A stretch of 64,000 nt of DNA from Labia minor (lineage: Eukaryota > Arthropoda > Insecta > Dermaptera > Spongiphoridae): positions 13,424,910 through 13,488,909 of the forward strand of contig OY720350.1 of assembly GCA_963082975.1 (NCBI GenBank), read 5' to 3'. A program made the position numbers and the translations under genes. The notes under the pieces were generated by a model. That model did no database searches. It had not been told where the DNA came from and saw only the letters and a program-made list of their open reading frames with translations. Within the stretch, counting starts at the first letter, position 1. Every line of letters starts with the position of its first letter. Shown here piece after piece: positions 33,498-46,950 of this stretch.

Positions 33498-33605
33498 GAT
33501 TATCAGATGTGCTTTGTGAATTGGGAATAGCCCTAACCCAATATGGGGTTACTTTGAAGTAGCCAATATAAATATTGATGAATAAATAAATATTTTATAG
33601 AAAAA
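33498..33605 (+). pseudogene. Probable mariner transposase 3' remnant
   Basis: Reading GYFEVANINIDE then stop and AATAAATA, this short stretch matches the ending of the mariner copy at 53147 ([12 protein letters not shown], stop). No terminal repeat is seen, so it is a fragment. Confidence 0.4.
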
Positions 33606-33659
33606 TACGTATTTTTTTTACAAGTACTTATAAAATAGTGAGCATACTTACAAAAATAA

Positions 33660-34051
33660 GCTCGCAATTTGAATTGGATTAAATTATTATATTTAAATTA
33701 AATTTAATTAATTAAATTATAAATTAAAATTAGTAAATAATATTTATTTAACCAGCCCATGTTTATCTCAAAAATAATTCCGGGACTTTCAGCGATTCAA
33801 TCAAGCTGAAATTCTATATATAGCAGTTTTATACAATTTTTAATCATGTGAAAAATTATCAAACATTTATCTTTATTTTTACGGTCACTTTAGAGGAAAG
33901 AAAATCAAAACGTGGTAGGTAATGACCCTCTTCCGGTTGAGCTACATTTCTCAAAAGTTGATAGAAAATTACGAATTTTGAATAATGCCCATGTTCCAAA
34001 TTTCATCATTCTAGATCAAACCGTTTTTGCGTAATCTTGGTTACATACAAA

Positions 34052-34090
<39 letters not shown>

Positions 34091-34186
34091 AGAACGACAG
34101 TTTTCTCAACCTTAGTGAAAATGATACAGGAACCTTCAAAACGTATAAAAACATCAAAATCTCGAAATCGAAAATTTCGAGATAGT
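33660..34186 (-). mobile_element. Helentron-like (HINE) repeat, copy E, lacking both terminal hairpins
   Basis: The body is complete, including an (AC)n tract near 34050-34086. At the left the sequence goes from GCGAG directly to CT, skipping the terminal hairpin. At the right it ends CGAGATAGT without the CCAGAGATAGT half of the starting hairpin. Confidence 0.85.
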
Positions 34187-35950
34187 AAAAAATAAATAGT
34201 CAGTGGCTTAAAAACATAATCTTTAGTTATTATTTCATTATTTTATTAAAAACCTAATTTTCCAAATATAAACGAATATAAACGAAAAAAACTAAATACA
34301 TTTAATTAATCTACATGCATGTATTCAAAGAATTTAAGTTAATCTATCACTTTTATGGATTAATTTTACTAATTAAATTGTAGATTTAGAAGATAAAAAA
34401 AAAACTGGATTTAGTCTTGTTAATAACCTTCTGTCTTCCTGGTTGAAACAAACAGGGATGAATTTTGCATAATTTTAAAGATCAGATGGGATTAATATGC
34501 CAAGGCCGTTAGAAAATTAGAAATGAGCTGTGCAAAACACAATTTTCATTAATCTCCGTTAGAAACAGCATGAATTAATATATCATTGTCTTAATACCTT
34601 AAAAGTGTAGTTTTATCTTAATTGATAATTAAATCATTGTTTTAATAAAATAGAAAATAATAAAACAGAGATTTTGATCATGTACCTCATAATATAGCCA
34701 CATATAATAATAATATATAGGAAAATATGATAATGAATAATAATAAATAGGATTATAGAGTTATAACATACAATTTTTTTTAAAAACATAAATATATTAA
34801 CACTTAAGATTTTAATAATTTAAAATCATCTAATCTCTAAATATGGTCCACGTGATGTAAACTTGTAAATACAATTCAAACCTACTCCCAAAGTTAATTC
34901 AAATGAGAATCGTGAGTGTTTTAACATTAAATAGGCCTTTTAATCCCATTGCGAGAATGTTCATGTATTTAGTCTGGTTTCCACGAATGGAGACATGCAG
35001 GGGCTAGAATTCGAGATCCTTTCCTGGAATTATCCAATTTGCGGTCTAAACGTGAATTTGGCAACCAAGGTGTGAGGTCTTGTTTCAGGGGGGGGGAGAA
35101 AAAGTGCTAAAATTTATGTTATTGCCATTGAAGGGTGAGAGGGACAGGAAGATGTAGAGTGACCAAAGGGGCAGTTGTAACCCGGAAAGAGACGCCCTTA
35201 TGGCCACATAAATTTGAAAGACGCACAAAAGGTACATGACAGTTTTTCATTCGTAAACTTTACAATTAGAATGGGAAACTGGCAAGAATACCAACCCTTG
35301 AAAATGCAAATAACAATAATAATAAATAATTTAATAGAGGGAAATTAACATTTCTAAATATGAATCTAAATATCAATTAATTTATATATTAATTATAAAA
35401 GTACATTTAAAAAAAATTAATTTAATGATAATTAAATAATTAAGCCGGTAAGATGTGTGTGTGTGTGTGAAAATACACATATGTTTTATAATAATTTAAA
35501 TGAAACCCCATGGTTTTAGTTTATATTATAATATTAATTAATCATGAATATGGAGGAGATATTACATAGGTATATACATATATCATGATTACCATAGTTA
35601 ATGGATTGATCCATTAATTAAACAAATAATGATAAATGAAATTCGATAAAATCGCGCAGAGTGTAGCCGATCTTTCAAATAAGTATTTCCAATTCATTAA
35701 TTTAATCAATTATTTTCTTTTATACTTATTTATAAATGTATATATATATATTTTTTTTTTTCTTTTAATGATGATTAACTTAATTATCAAGAATTTAAAA
35801 GAATTTCCCGATTTCAAAAAAAAAAAAAATAAAATAAATAAATAAATAAAAAAGTAGTTATTGCAAATGGTTATATTACTTAATTAACGTTTATTTATTT
35901 ATTTCTAAACTGAAGACAATGCCTCTGAATCAATGCCTCTGAATTTTATA
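34187..35950. other. AT-rich DNA with unique island at 34850-35250
   Basis: The 34850-35250 stretch is unique and of higher complexity, with a CACGTGA box near 34850 and a poly-G run near 35090. Frames are closed. A regulatory role is possible, but nothing more specific is supported. The rest is AT-rich. Confidence 0.4.
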
Positions 35951-35958
35951 CTTTAGAC

Positions 35959-36475
35959 TAGTGATTCTGAATCTGGGGGTGCGAATATTTGACTATACGC
36001 GCTTTTTTTGGGGGGGAGTGGGCGATAAGTTGCTTTTGGAGGGCGATAGTTATTTTTGGGGGCGAAATCATTTTCAACTCTAAAAAGATGGTAAGATGAT
36101 TTTGCGATCAGGCTTTTAAACATTTACGTTTTTTTTTCAATATGGTTCTAAAAAATAGTAAAATTATTTTGCGATCAGGCTTTTAAACATTTACGTTTCT
36201 TTTTCAATATGGTTCTAAAAAATAGTCAAATTATTTTGCGATCAGGCTTTTAAACATTTCCGTTTTTTTTCCAAAATGGTTCTAAAAAAAATAAAGTCAG
36301 ATGACTGCGATCAGGCTTTTAGGTTCTGAAACTCGATTTTTAAGTATCACCAAGTGTACCTACCTTATATTAGGGATTATCATGCAATTGTTATCTGTTA
36401 AAATTTATAGGGGGGCGAATTATGAAGCCGGCCTTACGAAGTGGGCATTTGATCCAAAAAGGTTGAGAAACGCTA
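35959..36475. mobile_element. hAT-type MITE with internal 67-bp tandem repeat
   Basis: The left end TAGTGATTCTGAATC and right end GGTTGAGAAACGCTA lie between perfect ctttagac octamers at 35951-35958 and 36476-36483. The interior contains about three and a half direct repeats of 67 bases (36090-36330), each with TTTTGCGATCAGGCTTTTAA. It is non-coding. Confidence 0.9.
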
Positions 36476-36483
36476 CTTTAGAC

Positions 36484-36832
36484 CTTTAAAATGCTTACGA
36501 AATAATTTGTTCATATACTATAAAAAAAAAAATCAATCAAAAGTTCAAATTACAATTTATAAGAAATTTTATATTAATAATCATTAAAATCATACATTTT
36601 AGTGTAGAGGCATCATTGGTTATCTATCTCATGAAAAAATCAAAAAACAAATGTGGTTACAATACTTGCTTTTTTCGTTTCAATATAAATAAAAAAAAGA
36701 GAGATAGAGAGAAGTTTCGCAGAGTTGGAGGAGATTTTTTTTTCTTTTTAATGAGTAAAAAAAAAAATAAAATAAAATAAAAATCCAACAGTAGAAATGT
36801 ATATACATGGTATATAGGTATATAATATATAT

Positions 36833-36877
<45 letters not shown>

Positions 36878-37469
36878 TAATATATTATATATAAGTATAT
36901 ATATTTTTCTGTATAATTCTTTTTAATGGTGTTTTAAAGGTTCAAAGGAGCTAGCAGATAGATATAGACTTTCAAAATATAATTTATATTAGAAAAAAAA
37001 AATATGAATGAATGAAAGATTTAATCTTGATCGAAAATGCTAATTTCCGTTGTCAGTTGATAGACTAATACGTGGTAATGAGAGGTAAACAGAAACAATT
37101 AACAAATGCATGCCTGTTGTCGTGCTCTGTGTATTTGATTCCAAGTTCACCACTTCGATCTTTACTAATTATTTCACCTGATGTTAATTTGTTCTAATGA
37201 TTAATTCGTTGTACAGTTGATATCATCGTCTCTCTTGTCTAGTTTTGCATGCATTCAATGCATCTGAACAAATCAAGGGGACAAAATTGCAATTTAATAT
37301 CCCACCTAACTGGCAACAATTATTGATTTGTGAATCCTGACATACTAGATTTATGTTTAAAGTAAATAAAATTTCAAAATTTCTATTTGTTGATTTTATA
37401 CTTATTTTTACCTCCCTTCTTCATCTGGCTGACTGATAATAGTAATAATAATAATCATAATCATAATAA

Positions 37470-37502
<33 letters not shown>

Positions 37503-37853
37503 AAAAATAGAATAAGAGATTTTGACAAATGATTGTAGAGATTAAAAGAAAAATGATTGGATATTGTTAAGAATGTTTCCATTATAATGTATATATTATA
37601 ATGTATATATATAAATATATATATATATCAATGGAGCAAACACAATTTTTGGCCAGATGCCTATTAAATAAATAAATAAAAACAAAATGCATAAAAGAAC
37701 CGACAACCACTTGCTCATTTTAAAAAGAAAGGGTTAAGGGTTAAATGAAAAATAAATAAAAAAATATATTTGTTTTTAAAGAAAAAAAAAAAGAGCAAAG
37801 CACATAAATAATTCACAAATAGATGAAGAGAAAGAAACTTGAACTATTGTATA
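36484..37853. other. AT-rich DNA with microsatellites
   Basis: (TA)n at about 36838-36871 and 37473-37500. A unique stretch at 37020-37330 is of higher complexity without a recognised gene. Confidence 0.5.
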
Positions 37854-38701
37854 GGGCTTCATAATTCGCCATTTTTACTATCTCGCCAGAGATAGTATTG
37901 CGATCACGAAAATTTTCGATGTTGAGATTTTGATGTTTTTATACGTTTTGAAGGTTCCTGAATCATTTTTCACTAAGGTTGAGAAAAATGTCTCTGTGTG
38001 TGTGTGTGTGTATGTATGTAGACAAGATTATAGAAAAACGGTTTGAGCTAGAATAATGAAATTTGGTACATGAGCATTATTCAAAATTCATAGTTTTCTA
38101 TCAACTTTTGAGAAATGTAGCTCAACCTATAACGTTTTGATTTTTTTTCCTCTAAAGTGACCGTAAAAATAAAGATATATGTTTGATAATTTTTCACATG
38201 ATTAATAATTGTATAAAACTGCTATATATACAATTTCAGCTTGATTGATTCGCTGAAATTACCAGAATTAATTTTTTAACACTGCAAATCTCACGCGCCA
38301 ACACGTGCCATGGTGCCATCAATAAAAAACCAAACATGCGCTGGTTTAATATTTATTATTTATAATTTATAATTAATTAAATTTAATTTGAATATAATAT
38401 ATTATGTTATTTAATCCAATTCAAATTGCGAGATAGTCGAGTGGAGACACTCCAGCTAATTTTTTTTTAGAACCATATTGAAAAAAGCGGAAATGTTTAA
38501 AAAGCCTGATCGCAAAATCATCTGACCTTTTTTTTATTTTTTTTTTAGAAACATATTGAAAAAAATTAAAAAAGCGGAAAAAGCCTGTTCACAAAATCAA
38601 CTTACGTTTTTTTTAGAGTTGAAAATGATTTCGCCCCTCAAATCGTATAGTCAAATAATCGCCCCCTTTAAAATTTCGATCGCCAAGGTTCGGAATCACT
38701 A
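37854..38701 (-). mobile_element. hAT MITE split by a Helentron-like insertion
   Basis: Pieces at 37854-37876 (GGCTTCATAATTCGCC) and 38457-38701 (ending CGGAATCACTA) match the complement of the MITE at 35959-36475. The HINE copy F lies between them. The outer left end of the MITE is eroded. Confidence 0.8.
37877..38456 (+). mobile_element. Helentron-like (HINE) repeat, copy F, full length
   Basis: Begins with ACTATCTCGCCAGAGATAGT and ends with the GAGTG/CACTC hairpin and CCAGC. It has a short (TG)n tract and an internal loss near the CCGGAAGAGGGTCATTACC block. It is inserted within the MITE described at 37854-38701, at T|T. Confidence 0.9.
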
Positions 38702-39855
38702 GTATATATGGACTTCTAATCTATAATTTATAATTATATTATTGGAAAAAATTAAAAGGTACTTTATATTTTGAAAGAAACAAATTATAATATTGATATA
38801 AATAAATTATGTCCTAATAAGAATAACAAAGTCTTATTTTGATTGGAATTAGTTTTCACAATTTGATTTTGTATAATTTTGACTACTCATTTATAATAAA
38901 TAATAAATGAGTAAATTGGCAAATTGGCTAGATAATTTTTTTTAAAATTTTACATATTTTATTTTATGCTAATTTGTATATTTAAGAACGTAGACGTAGA
39001 TTAAATCGTATTTTGAGTTTTGTTTATATATATATTACATTTTAATTAATATTTATAAATAATATTTTTTTTTTGGGGCTTCATTTTCTCAGTTTGTTTA
39101 TATGTGGAGTTAATCGCTTTGGCTCCTGACTGGCACATATATATATAATTTATTCAATATATAATGCAAAAATAAAAGCTTTTTTAAATGATGTGTGTAT
39201 TATATTTATATATATATTTCTTATTTTAATATATTTAAAATTATATTATTTAAAATAATTTATACGAATAATAAAATATTAAATTATATGTAAAAAAATG
39301 AAAGGTAATTTACCTTGATTTGGTTGGGGTGGGAGGACTGATGAATGATCCCTTTCTTAAATATATACATTCTCTCGCACTCACTCAAATAGACTGATGG
39401 CTTGTGGCTTATAACGGTTCACCAATTCATTATAATTTTATTTTTCTAAGAAAAAGTTAACTTATCGTTTTTCAATAAAAATAAAAAATATAGTTTTTTT
39501 TTCTAAATAAAGGGAATTTATATTTATTTTATTTATATATTTTAATTAAATATTTCTTTATTATCTACTTATTATTTTTTTTTTTTTGACTGAGCGATAA
39601 AGTTTTTGAAAAGATCGAATATACCTAGTAATTTTCTTATCTAAGTATTGATTTTATATTATATATATATATTATATTATGCAATCTCCGCCATTCCCCG
39701 TTGACCTCATCTTTCTTTGGCCCATAAATGCTTCACACAGAATCCTATTCTCAAATACTTACTCTAAATCTACTCTCATCTCCTAAGGTCATAGACCATG
39801 CCTCACATATAATACAACTTGCAAAATAAAAAAAAGTATATTTATAATAAAATTA
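38702..39855. other. AT-rich DNA, nothing definite
   Basis: Short unique stretches at 39310-39420 and 39690-39830 lack coding signs. Confidence 0.5.
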
Positions 39856-40336
39856 GCTGGAGTGTCTCCACTCGACTATCTCGCAATTTGAATTGGATTA
39901 AATAACATAATATATTATATTTAAATTAAATTTAATTAATTATAAATTATAAATAATAAATAATAAATATTAAACCAGCGCATGTTTGGCTTTTTGTTGA
40001 TGGCACCACGTCACGTGTTGGCGCGTGAGATTTGCAGTGTTAAAAAATTAATTCTGGTACTTTCAGCGAATCAATCAAGCTGAAATTCTATATATAGCAG
40101 TTTTATACAATTATTAATCATGTGAAAAATTATCAAACATATATCTTTATTTTTACGGTCACTTTAGAGGAAAAAAAATCAAAACGTTGTAGGTAATGAC
40201 CCTCTTCCGGTTGAGCTACATTTCTCAAAAGTTGGTAAAAAACTATGAATTTTGAATAATGTCCATGTACCAAATTTCATCATTCTAGCTCAAACCGTTT
40301 TTGCGTAATCTTGCCTACATACATACACACACACAC

Positions 40337-40371
<35 letters not shown>

Positions 40372-40491
40372 CAGAGACATTTTTCTCAACCTTAGTGAAA
40401 AATGATTCAGGAACCTTCAAAACGTATAAAAACATCAAAATCTCAACATCGAAAATTTTCGTCATCGCAATACTATCTCTGGCGAGATAGT
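39856..40491 (-). mobile_element. Helentron-like (HINE) repeat, copy G, full length
   Basis: A complete 636-bp copy in minus orientation with both terminal motifs and a long (AC)n tract near 40320-40370. The intact start reads TCTCTGGCGAGATAGT on the plus strand at 40476-40491. Confidence 0.9.
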
Positions 40492-42161
40492 AAAAAGGGA
40501 AATTTAGTTAAAATTATAATAATATGGTTGAGGTGTATAAGTATATAATCTATAATATAACTTGTTGAAATATAATTATTTTTAATGTTTATATGATGTA
40601 ATTCTAGTTCTCAAAATTATTGTATACACAGACTCAAATAAACTAAATTTTAGTTTTAATTGTAATATTTTCAAACTTAATATAGAAAATATTCTCAATA
40701 TTATATGGACATGGTGAACCTACCTATTATACTCGTATAAAGAAATCCATTTAAAAATAATTAAATATTGTTCGTATTTCAATTGTTTGTTTAAAATTAT
40801 TAGGCAAAATTTAGAGTAATGTTTTGGGCCGATTTATCTTTTCTGCTCCATGATCTCTTGCGTTTTACATTTATAAATAATCCATTTCTCGCTTCAAAAA
40901 TGGATCATTTGAGAAGCGAATAACAGACGTTAACACGACGACACAAATTTCTTTCTGTGAGAAGATGGGGAACCTATATATCGAGATTTGAGGTTAAACC
41001 CAGCCCTTTTAAGTGATCATAAACAGTTAAATTTGATAAATACGTGTTGTACTTAACCGATTTGTATCCCGTCACTATCAGCTTCCGGTACTGGCACTGG
41101 CATAATGTCAATACACATCGGTCAATTATTTTCTGGTTTGAACAGCATTCTTACTTTTTCTATAATAAAAAAGTAAAATATGGCGAAAATGCTGCTTATT
41201 TCTTTTCATATTTAAAAGGGCACAAACCAAAAACTACTTGAATTGCTTCATACACATACCCTTATTATATCAACTCACAAAATATATAATGGTTATAAGG
41301 CTTAAGTGTGTGAAGTTAGGTGCAAAAAATTACAAATTAACACGTGTAAAAAAAAAAGCGAAATTATTTACCGAACAATATAATAATTATATTATATCAA
41401 AAGTTCTTTCTTAAAAAAAAACCAACGTTTTTTAACTTTTATCTTTACTTCAAATGATTAAAAGAGAGAGGAGAATATTGATTAAAAAAAATAAGTAAAA
41501 CTTTTTATGTTCTCGTCAATTAATATTAATATATAGACGGTCAGAATTGAGTGGGTGGCAAAAGGTCACAGGGCGGCACTTGGGGACCCACCTTTCGAGA
41601 TCTATTTTCCATGTATGAGTATAAACCAATCAATGGCAATTCAATCCATGTGTCTCGTTAATTTGATAGCAATGCTCGGCTTAGAGATCATCACCATAAA
41701 ATAGAAACTGAAAATTAATTCTCGTATAATGATCTAACTAAATGGAGGGTAGATGGATAGAGATGGGAGATAAATGGATTTTTTGAAAAAAAAACAAAAA
41801 AAACAATTTTAAAATAATATAGACTTTTTAAAATAGAAGTATGAATGTCCATTGATTGACGAATGGAATTTCACCCGCCCCAATAAATATGTTTTCTAAA
41901 TATTTACCTTTTTAGTTTGTGTCAACAAATACTCGTATAGAGATGAAAATAATGTCGCTCAGGGTCGCAAGTCCATCAGAATGAAAAATATTAGTTAAAA
42001 GATGACAGATACATTGAGCCACTCTGACAGATGTTGTTGCTTGGCCCAGAGGAGGATACATACATACATTCTTACTTACTTACATTCAAAAATTATCATG
42101 TTTTTTTCAAAAAAAAAAAAAAAAATCAACAAAAAAGTTACATTAGCTTGAATGAAAATAA
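40492..42161. other. AT-rich DNA with unique stretches
   Basis: 40830-41240 and 41540-41720 are of higher complexity. Near 40890 there is a short hairpin, TTCTCGCTTC pairing with GAGAAGCGAA. An open stretch at 41044-41241 on the plus strand lacks an ATG start and any recognisable protein. No gene call is justified. Confidence 0.4.
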
Positions 42162-42729
42162 GCTGGAGAGTCTCCCCACTCGACTATCTCGCAATTTGAA
42201 TTGGATTAAATAACATAATATATTATATTTAAATTAAATTTAATTAATTATAAATTATAAATTAAAATTAATAAATAATATTTATTAAACCAGCGCATGT
42301 TTGGCTTTTTATTGATGGCACCATGGCACGTGTTGGCGCGTGAGATTTGCAGTGTTAAAAAATTAATTCTGGTACTTTCAGCGATTCAATCAAGCTGAAA
42401 TTCTATATATAGCAGTTTTATACAATTATTAATCATGTGAAAAATTATCAAACCTATATCTTTATTTTTACGGTCACTTTAGAAGAAAAAAAATCAAAAC
42501 GTTGTAGGTAATGACCCTCTTCCGGTTGAGCTACATTTCTCAAAAGTTGCTAGAAAACTATGAATTTTGATTAATACCCATGTTCCAAATTTCATCATTC
42601 TAGCTCAAACCGTTTTTGCGTAATCTTGTCTACACACACACAGAGAACCTTAGTGAAAATGTTTCAGGAACCTTCAAAACGTATAAAAACATCAAAATCT
42701 CGACATCGAAAATTTTCTGGCGAGATAGT
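42162..42729 (-). mobile_element. Helentron-like (HINE) repeat, copy H
   Basis: Near full length in minus orientation, with the terminal hairpin (GCTGGAGAGTCTCC), body and shortened (AC)n tract. At the right the start motif has lost its second half, so ACTATCTCGCCAG joins AAAATTTTCG directly. Confidence 0.9.
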
Positions 42730-43379
42730 AAAAAAAGAAACGATTTCTTCATGAAAAATAATAAAGAAATTATAATAATATAAACTCAATACCGCTACTT
42801 AAATAATATGAAACTTTTTTACTTTGATAATTTTTTTATTATTTTATTAATAATCTAGTGTCCAGTAAAAATTTTAGGATACCAATAAAATAATATTGTA
42901 CTATTATGCTTGGCGGGCCACGGGTTTCTCTCATCCCTCCTATTAAAAATTATCCGAGACTAATTAAAAAAATGGTATTGTAAATGTAATTGTCGAGGTT
43001 TGCATCAATCTTAGCTATGATTGAAATTGGTTCTCAAGTTTTCAAAATTTCCTCCACCAAGATGAATACACTTTTTGTGAGGTTTTTTTTTCAGACCCTA
43101 ATTGAGATAACTTCAAAAAAATGCATTCAATTTTTCGTAAATTAAGATGTGAATTTTCAAAAGAAGAGGTTCTCGAAGATGGTTGTTGAGTAAAAAAGAT
43201 AAATTAAAAAATCGATGCGCTGTGTGAATAAATAAAACCAAGATGGATTTGTGAGATTGAGACATCTTAGGGCATTAATATGACAAGCATCCATAAAATA
43301 TTATATGAACATTTAGCGTTGGATCTAACATAATTTGACATAATACGACAAGAAAAAATAAGCTGTGACCAGGCACAGA
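42730..43379. other. Unique DNA, nothing recognised
   Basis: Moderately complex, AT-rich sequence without clear coding or repeats. Confidence 0.45.
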
Positions 43380-43810
43380 ACCGACCGACGATTTGAAATA
43401 AATTAATTTACTAACAACATTATATATCAACAAAAAATATTTTTAAAACTTGAATTAAAATGACTTTATTATATTTTCTTGGTTTTTATTTTTAGTTTAA
43501 ATACTCAATTATTAATTATTACTATATATTCAGTGAAAAATTTCCGACAATGAATATAAAATTAATACTTTGTAAATTACCACTTCCGGTTTCCGGATAT
43601 AGACCAAAAATTGATGAATTGATGATATTGATGCATTAAGTAAATATACCAAATTTTATCAAAATCCGTTGAGCCGTTCAAGCTGTACACAATGCACAGA
43701 CGGACAGACATCATGGTTATCAAAGTGCACGATTCGTGAAGATTTGTAAACATCTCTATAGGTGAAATTTGGTGTGAAAACAATACCTTCCCTTCCTATC
43801 GTTGGTAAAA
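43380..43810 (-). repeat. Dispersed repeat related to 23605-23960
   Basis: In minus orientation relative to 23605, it shares the GACGATAG..., CCGGAAACCGGAAGTGG and GAACGGCT...GATTTTGAT blocks (here complemented, with changes) and a shortened CTGTCCGTC tract. A GACCGACGA-like end lies near 43381, separated from the rest by AT-rich DNA. The family is unassigned; the wording is typical of non-autonomous rolling-circle repeats in arthropods. Confidence 0.55.
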
Positions 43811-45531
43811 ATACGTTCACAGGGAATTAAGTTGAAGGTATAAAATCTCCACAGGTGACCAATCATGGATAAGTATATGAATGGAGGCTCGAAATAAAAC
43901 AGTATTTGACATGTACTGGAGTTAGTTCAAAGGGAATGAAAAAAATATTTTGAAAATTGGTGTAAATGCATAGAAAAGTGATGGAGCAAGGCAATAAAGT
44001 CAATTACAATTATAACTAAGATCTATTTTTTTTATTAATAGGCAAGACACATAAATGTAAACCTTATAAAAGATTTAAATAAAATGTATAGGATAATTTT
44101 ATTTTCCTTTCATTATATATATATATATATATATATATATCATCAATAAAGAAAATTTAAAAAAAAAAATATTACGATGATGGATTAAAAATATAGTATA
44201 TACCTATACCTAAATATTGCATATATTTATTTAGATTTTTTTTTCATAAGGAATGATTTTAAAATATAAAAAATATATAAATAATTAAAAAATGAATCTC
44301 TGTAAAAAAAAAATATAATTTGGTTAAAAGCTTAAGTAATGAAAAGCAATATTTGATTTAATTTATTTTAATATAATGGAACATATAAAGCTGGGGGATG
44401 ATGAAAATAAAAAGAAGAGAATTTTGAATAACGATGAAGTTAATAATAATAAAATTACTCGTATTTGATTGTAGTAACAATAAGTTAAACAAATATTTGA
44501 TTTTATAGAATGTGATATATGTATTTTAATAAAAATTAATTTTCCTTATATAAAATTTATTATATTTTATTTACTTGACATATTATTCTAAGGATATTAA
44601 AAAAGAAATAAAAAATAGAAGGTAGTTTTAAAATAATTAATAATAATAATAATAATAATAAAAAAATGTAAAATATATATTGACACAAATAAATATAAAT
44701 ATATATATGAAGAATAAATATGTATATGAAGAAAAAAGCTTTTGTTTATCACAATCCTTGAAGAAAAAAAAAAAAGAAATAGAATAGATGAATTCACTTG
44801 TTTTAGTCAATCTTGTATGCCTTTGTCGATATCAACTTCTATAATTTTCTAATCAAATATTTTTTTTTAAGTTCAGGAAAGATCAAATCTTTGATCAATC
44901 AAATTTAAATACAAGATAAAAATTTTTTATTTTTCTGTTTCTAATGTTAGAGATACTATATTTTATAGTAATTTGTTGATTTTACATAAGTAATATATGA
45001 ATATGAAAATATTCTTTATAAAAACTAATTAAGAAATTTATATATATATTTATTTAAATATAAAAAATATTTCTGAAAGAGATATTTTATGTTAATTTGG
45101 AGGGTTCATGAGTTGTTAATAAATTTATAATGATTTCAATAGAAAACTCCCCATTGGACTGGAAACGAAGCCGGCTACATGCTCTCCTCAAGCACTAATA
45201 CCGAAGCAATGGGCACCCCTGGCATTTAGACTACCCGCTACACTTGCACTTTTTAATAGTATTAACTTTTATAACTTATTTTAAGTTTTTTTTTTAATAT
45301 ATAATAGATAAATAAATTTTCTCTTTCAATACAAATATATGGTTATATTAATAATATATTTAATACCAGATCAGATTTATTTTATCAAAAATATTAATAT
45401 TAATAAATATTTTAAATTCCTTAAATAGCTCACTAAATAACGCTACAATTTATATAAAAATGTTAATATTTCCATCAGAATAAAATTGAAAAAATTTGAG
45501 AAAAAAATTAACTTGATATTTTTATAATATA

Positions 45532-45564
<33 letters not shown>

Positions 45565-46950
45565 ATATTAGTGTTTGAACAATTAATCTGTAGTCTCCTA
45601 TTAATGGAGGCCAAACAAAAACTAAAAGACCCAGTTGGTTCCAATTTCGACAGGACTTAACTGATAGTTGCCAGCTGACAGGAGAAGTATTGCTATTTCA
45701 TTTAAGGGACGGGAAATTCAGTTACGGGCTTATTAAGACCTGCCCTCGAATATATATCTAACTGTCCTTTTAACTTAATTAATAATTTTTTTGTTTTTAT
45801 TTTTATTATTAATTATTAAAATAAAATAGAAAACACGTCGACTATAATCACAACACATCTCTTGCATCATAAAATGCAGATAGAAGCTCCTTGTTAGGAC
45901 AATCATCAATAGGAATAAAATGCATGATTACTAATTCTGAAAATTAGCAATTTTTTCTTTAAACAATAAAACAAAAAAAAATAACTTATTAAAGGGTAAA
46001 CAATTTTCCAGAAAAAAATTAGTAGAATTGATACATTACATTATTACAGATAAAGACCATCATAGAGATTCCAAATGGTTAGAATAATTTAGTATATAGT
46101 AGTTCTTACTTTTTATTTTAACCAAATGTAAAGAATTAATTTTTTTTTTCCGATTTTTTCAAAACTGTTCTATTACTCCAGAATTGCACAACTTTTGCAC
46201 ATACTAGTATAACCAAAATTATATATTTTTTCTCTAAAGGCATAAATTTTATATCGATTGGATACCCCTTTTTTCAATTGGTAAAATATTATTTCCGGCA
46301 TATAAGCACTAAAAAGTGTCAAGTCCTTAAAAGAAATAAAAAATAGTCAAGAATCGATTTGATCGTCTTTTCGTAATGGAATAGAAAAAGTGAATTATTA
46401 ATAAAGCCATTTTATTTTTCTCTTGATATTTTTTTTCTGCTTTATACGAGTACAAGTGTGAAGTAGGAAACAATGGTAAAAAAGGAAAGCTTTTCATAGT
46501 AGAAAATGAGCACACATCTGTCACCATTAATGAAGAAGGAAATGGATAAAACGTGAAGTAGATTCGATTTCATTTAAATTTTGATTTAAAATGTCTAAAA
46601 ATAGATAAACATATTCAAAGAGAATTATATATATATATATATATATAATATATATATAATATATTTGTTTTTGGCAGTAATATATTCCATTATGAAAGTG
46701 ATTGGTTTTTTTAAGGTTTTTTTTTAAATTTTAATCACATTGCCTCACATCATCGTGTGTGTTAATTAATAATTATTTTTAATTTTAATATAATAGATAT
46801 TCAGGTTCAAGCATAATAAAAAAGAATAAATATTGACTATAAAAACCAATTTCCTTTTTGTTTAAGGTAAATTTGTCTATAATCATCAAAAATTAATCCA
46901 TATAATTATAAAATAATCCAATTCTAATTATCATCATTATATATATATAT
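43811..46950. other. AT-rich DNA, nothing definite
   Basis: Simple repeats include (TA)n near 44119-44140, (TAA)n near 44640-44660 and (TTA)n near 45534-45562. Two short unique patches (45145-45250 and 45590-45760) are GC-richer but not recognisable as genes or RNAs. Confidence 0.5.

Noticed and set aside
35636..35845. 69-codon plus-strand frame
   Set aside because: Composition is Phe/Ile/Lys/Asn from AT-rich low-complexity DNA.
45145..45250. Possible tRNA or small RNA in a GC-richer patch
   Set aside because: No cloverleaf, A box or B box could be drawn.
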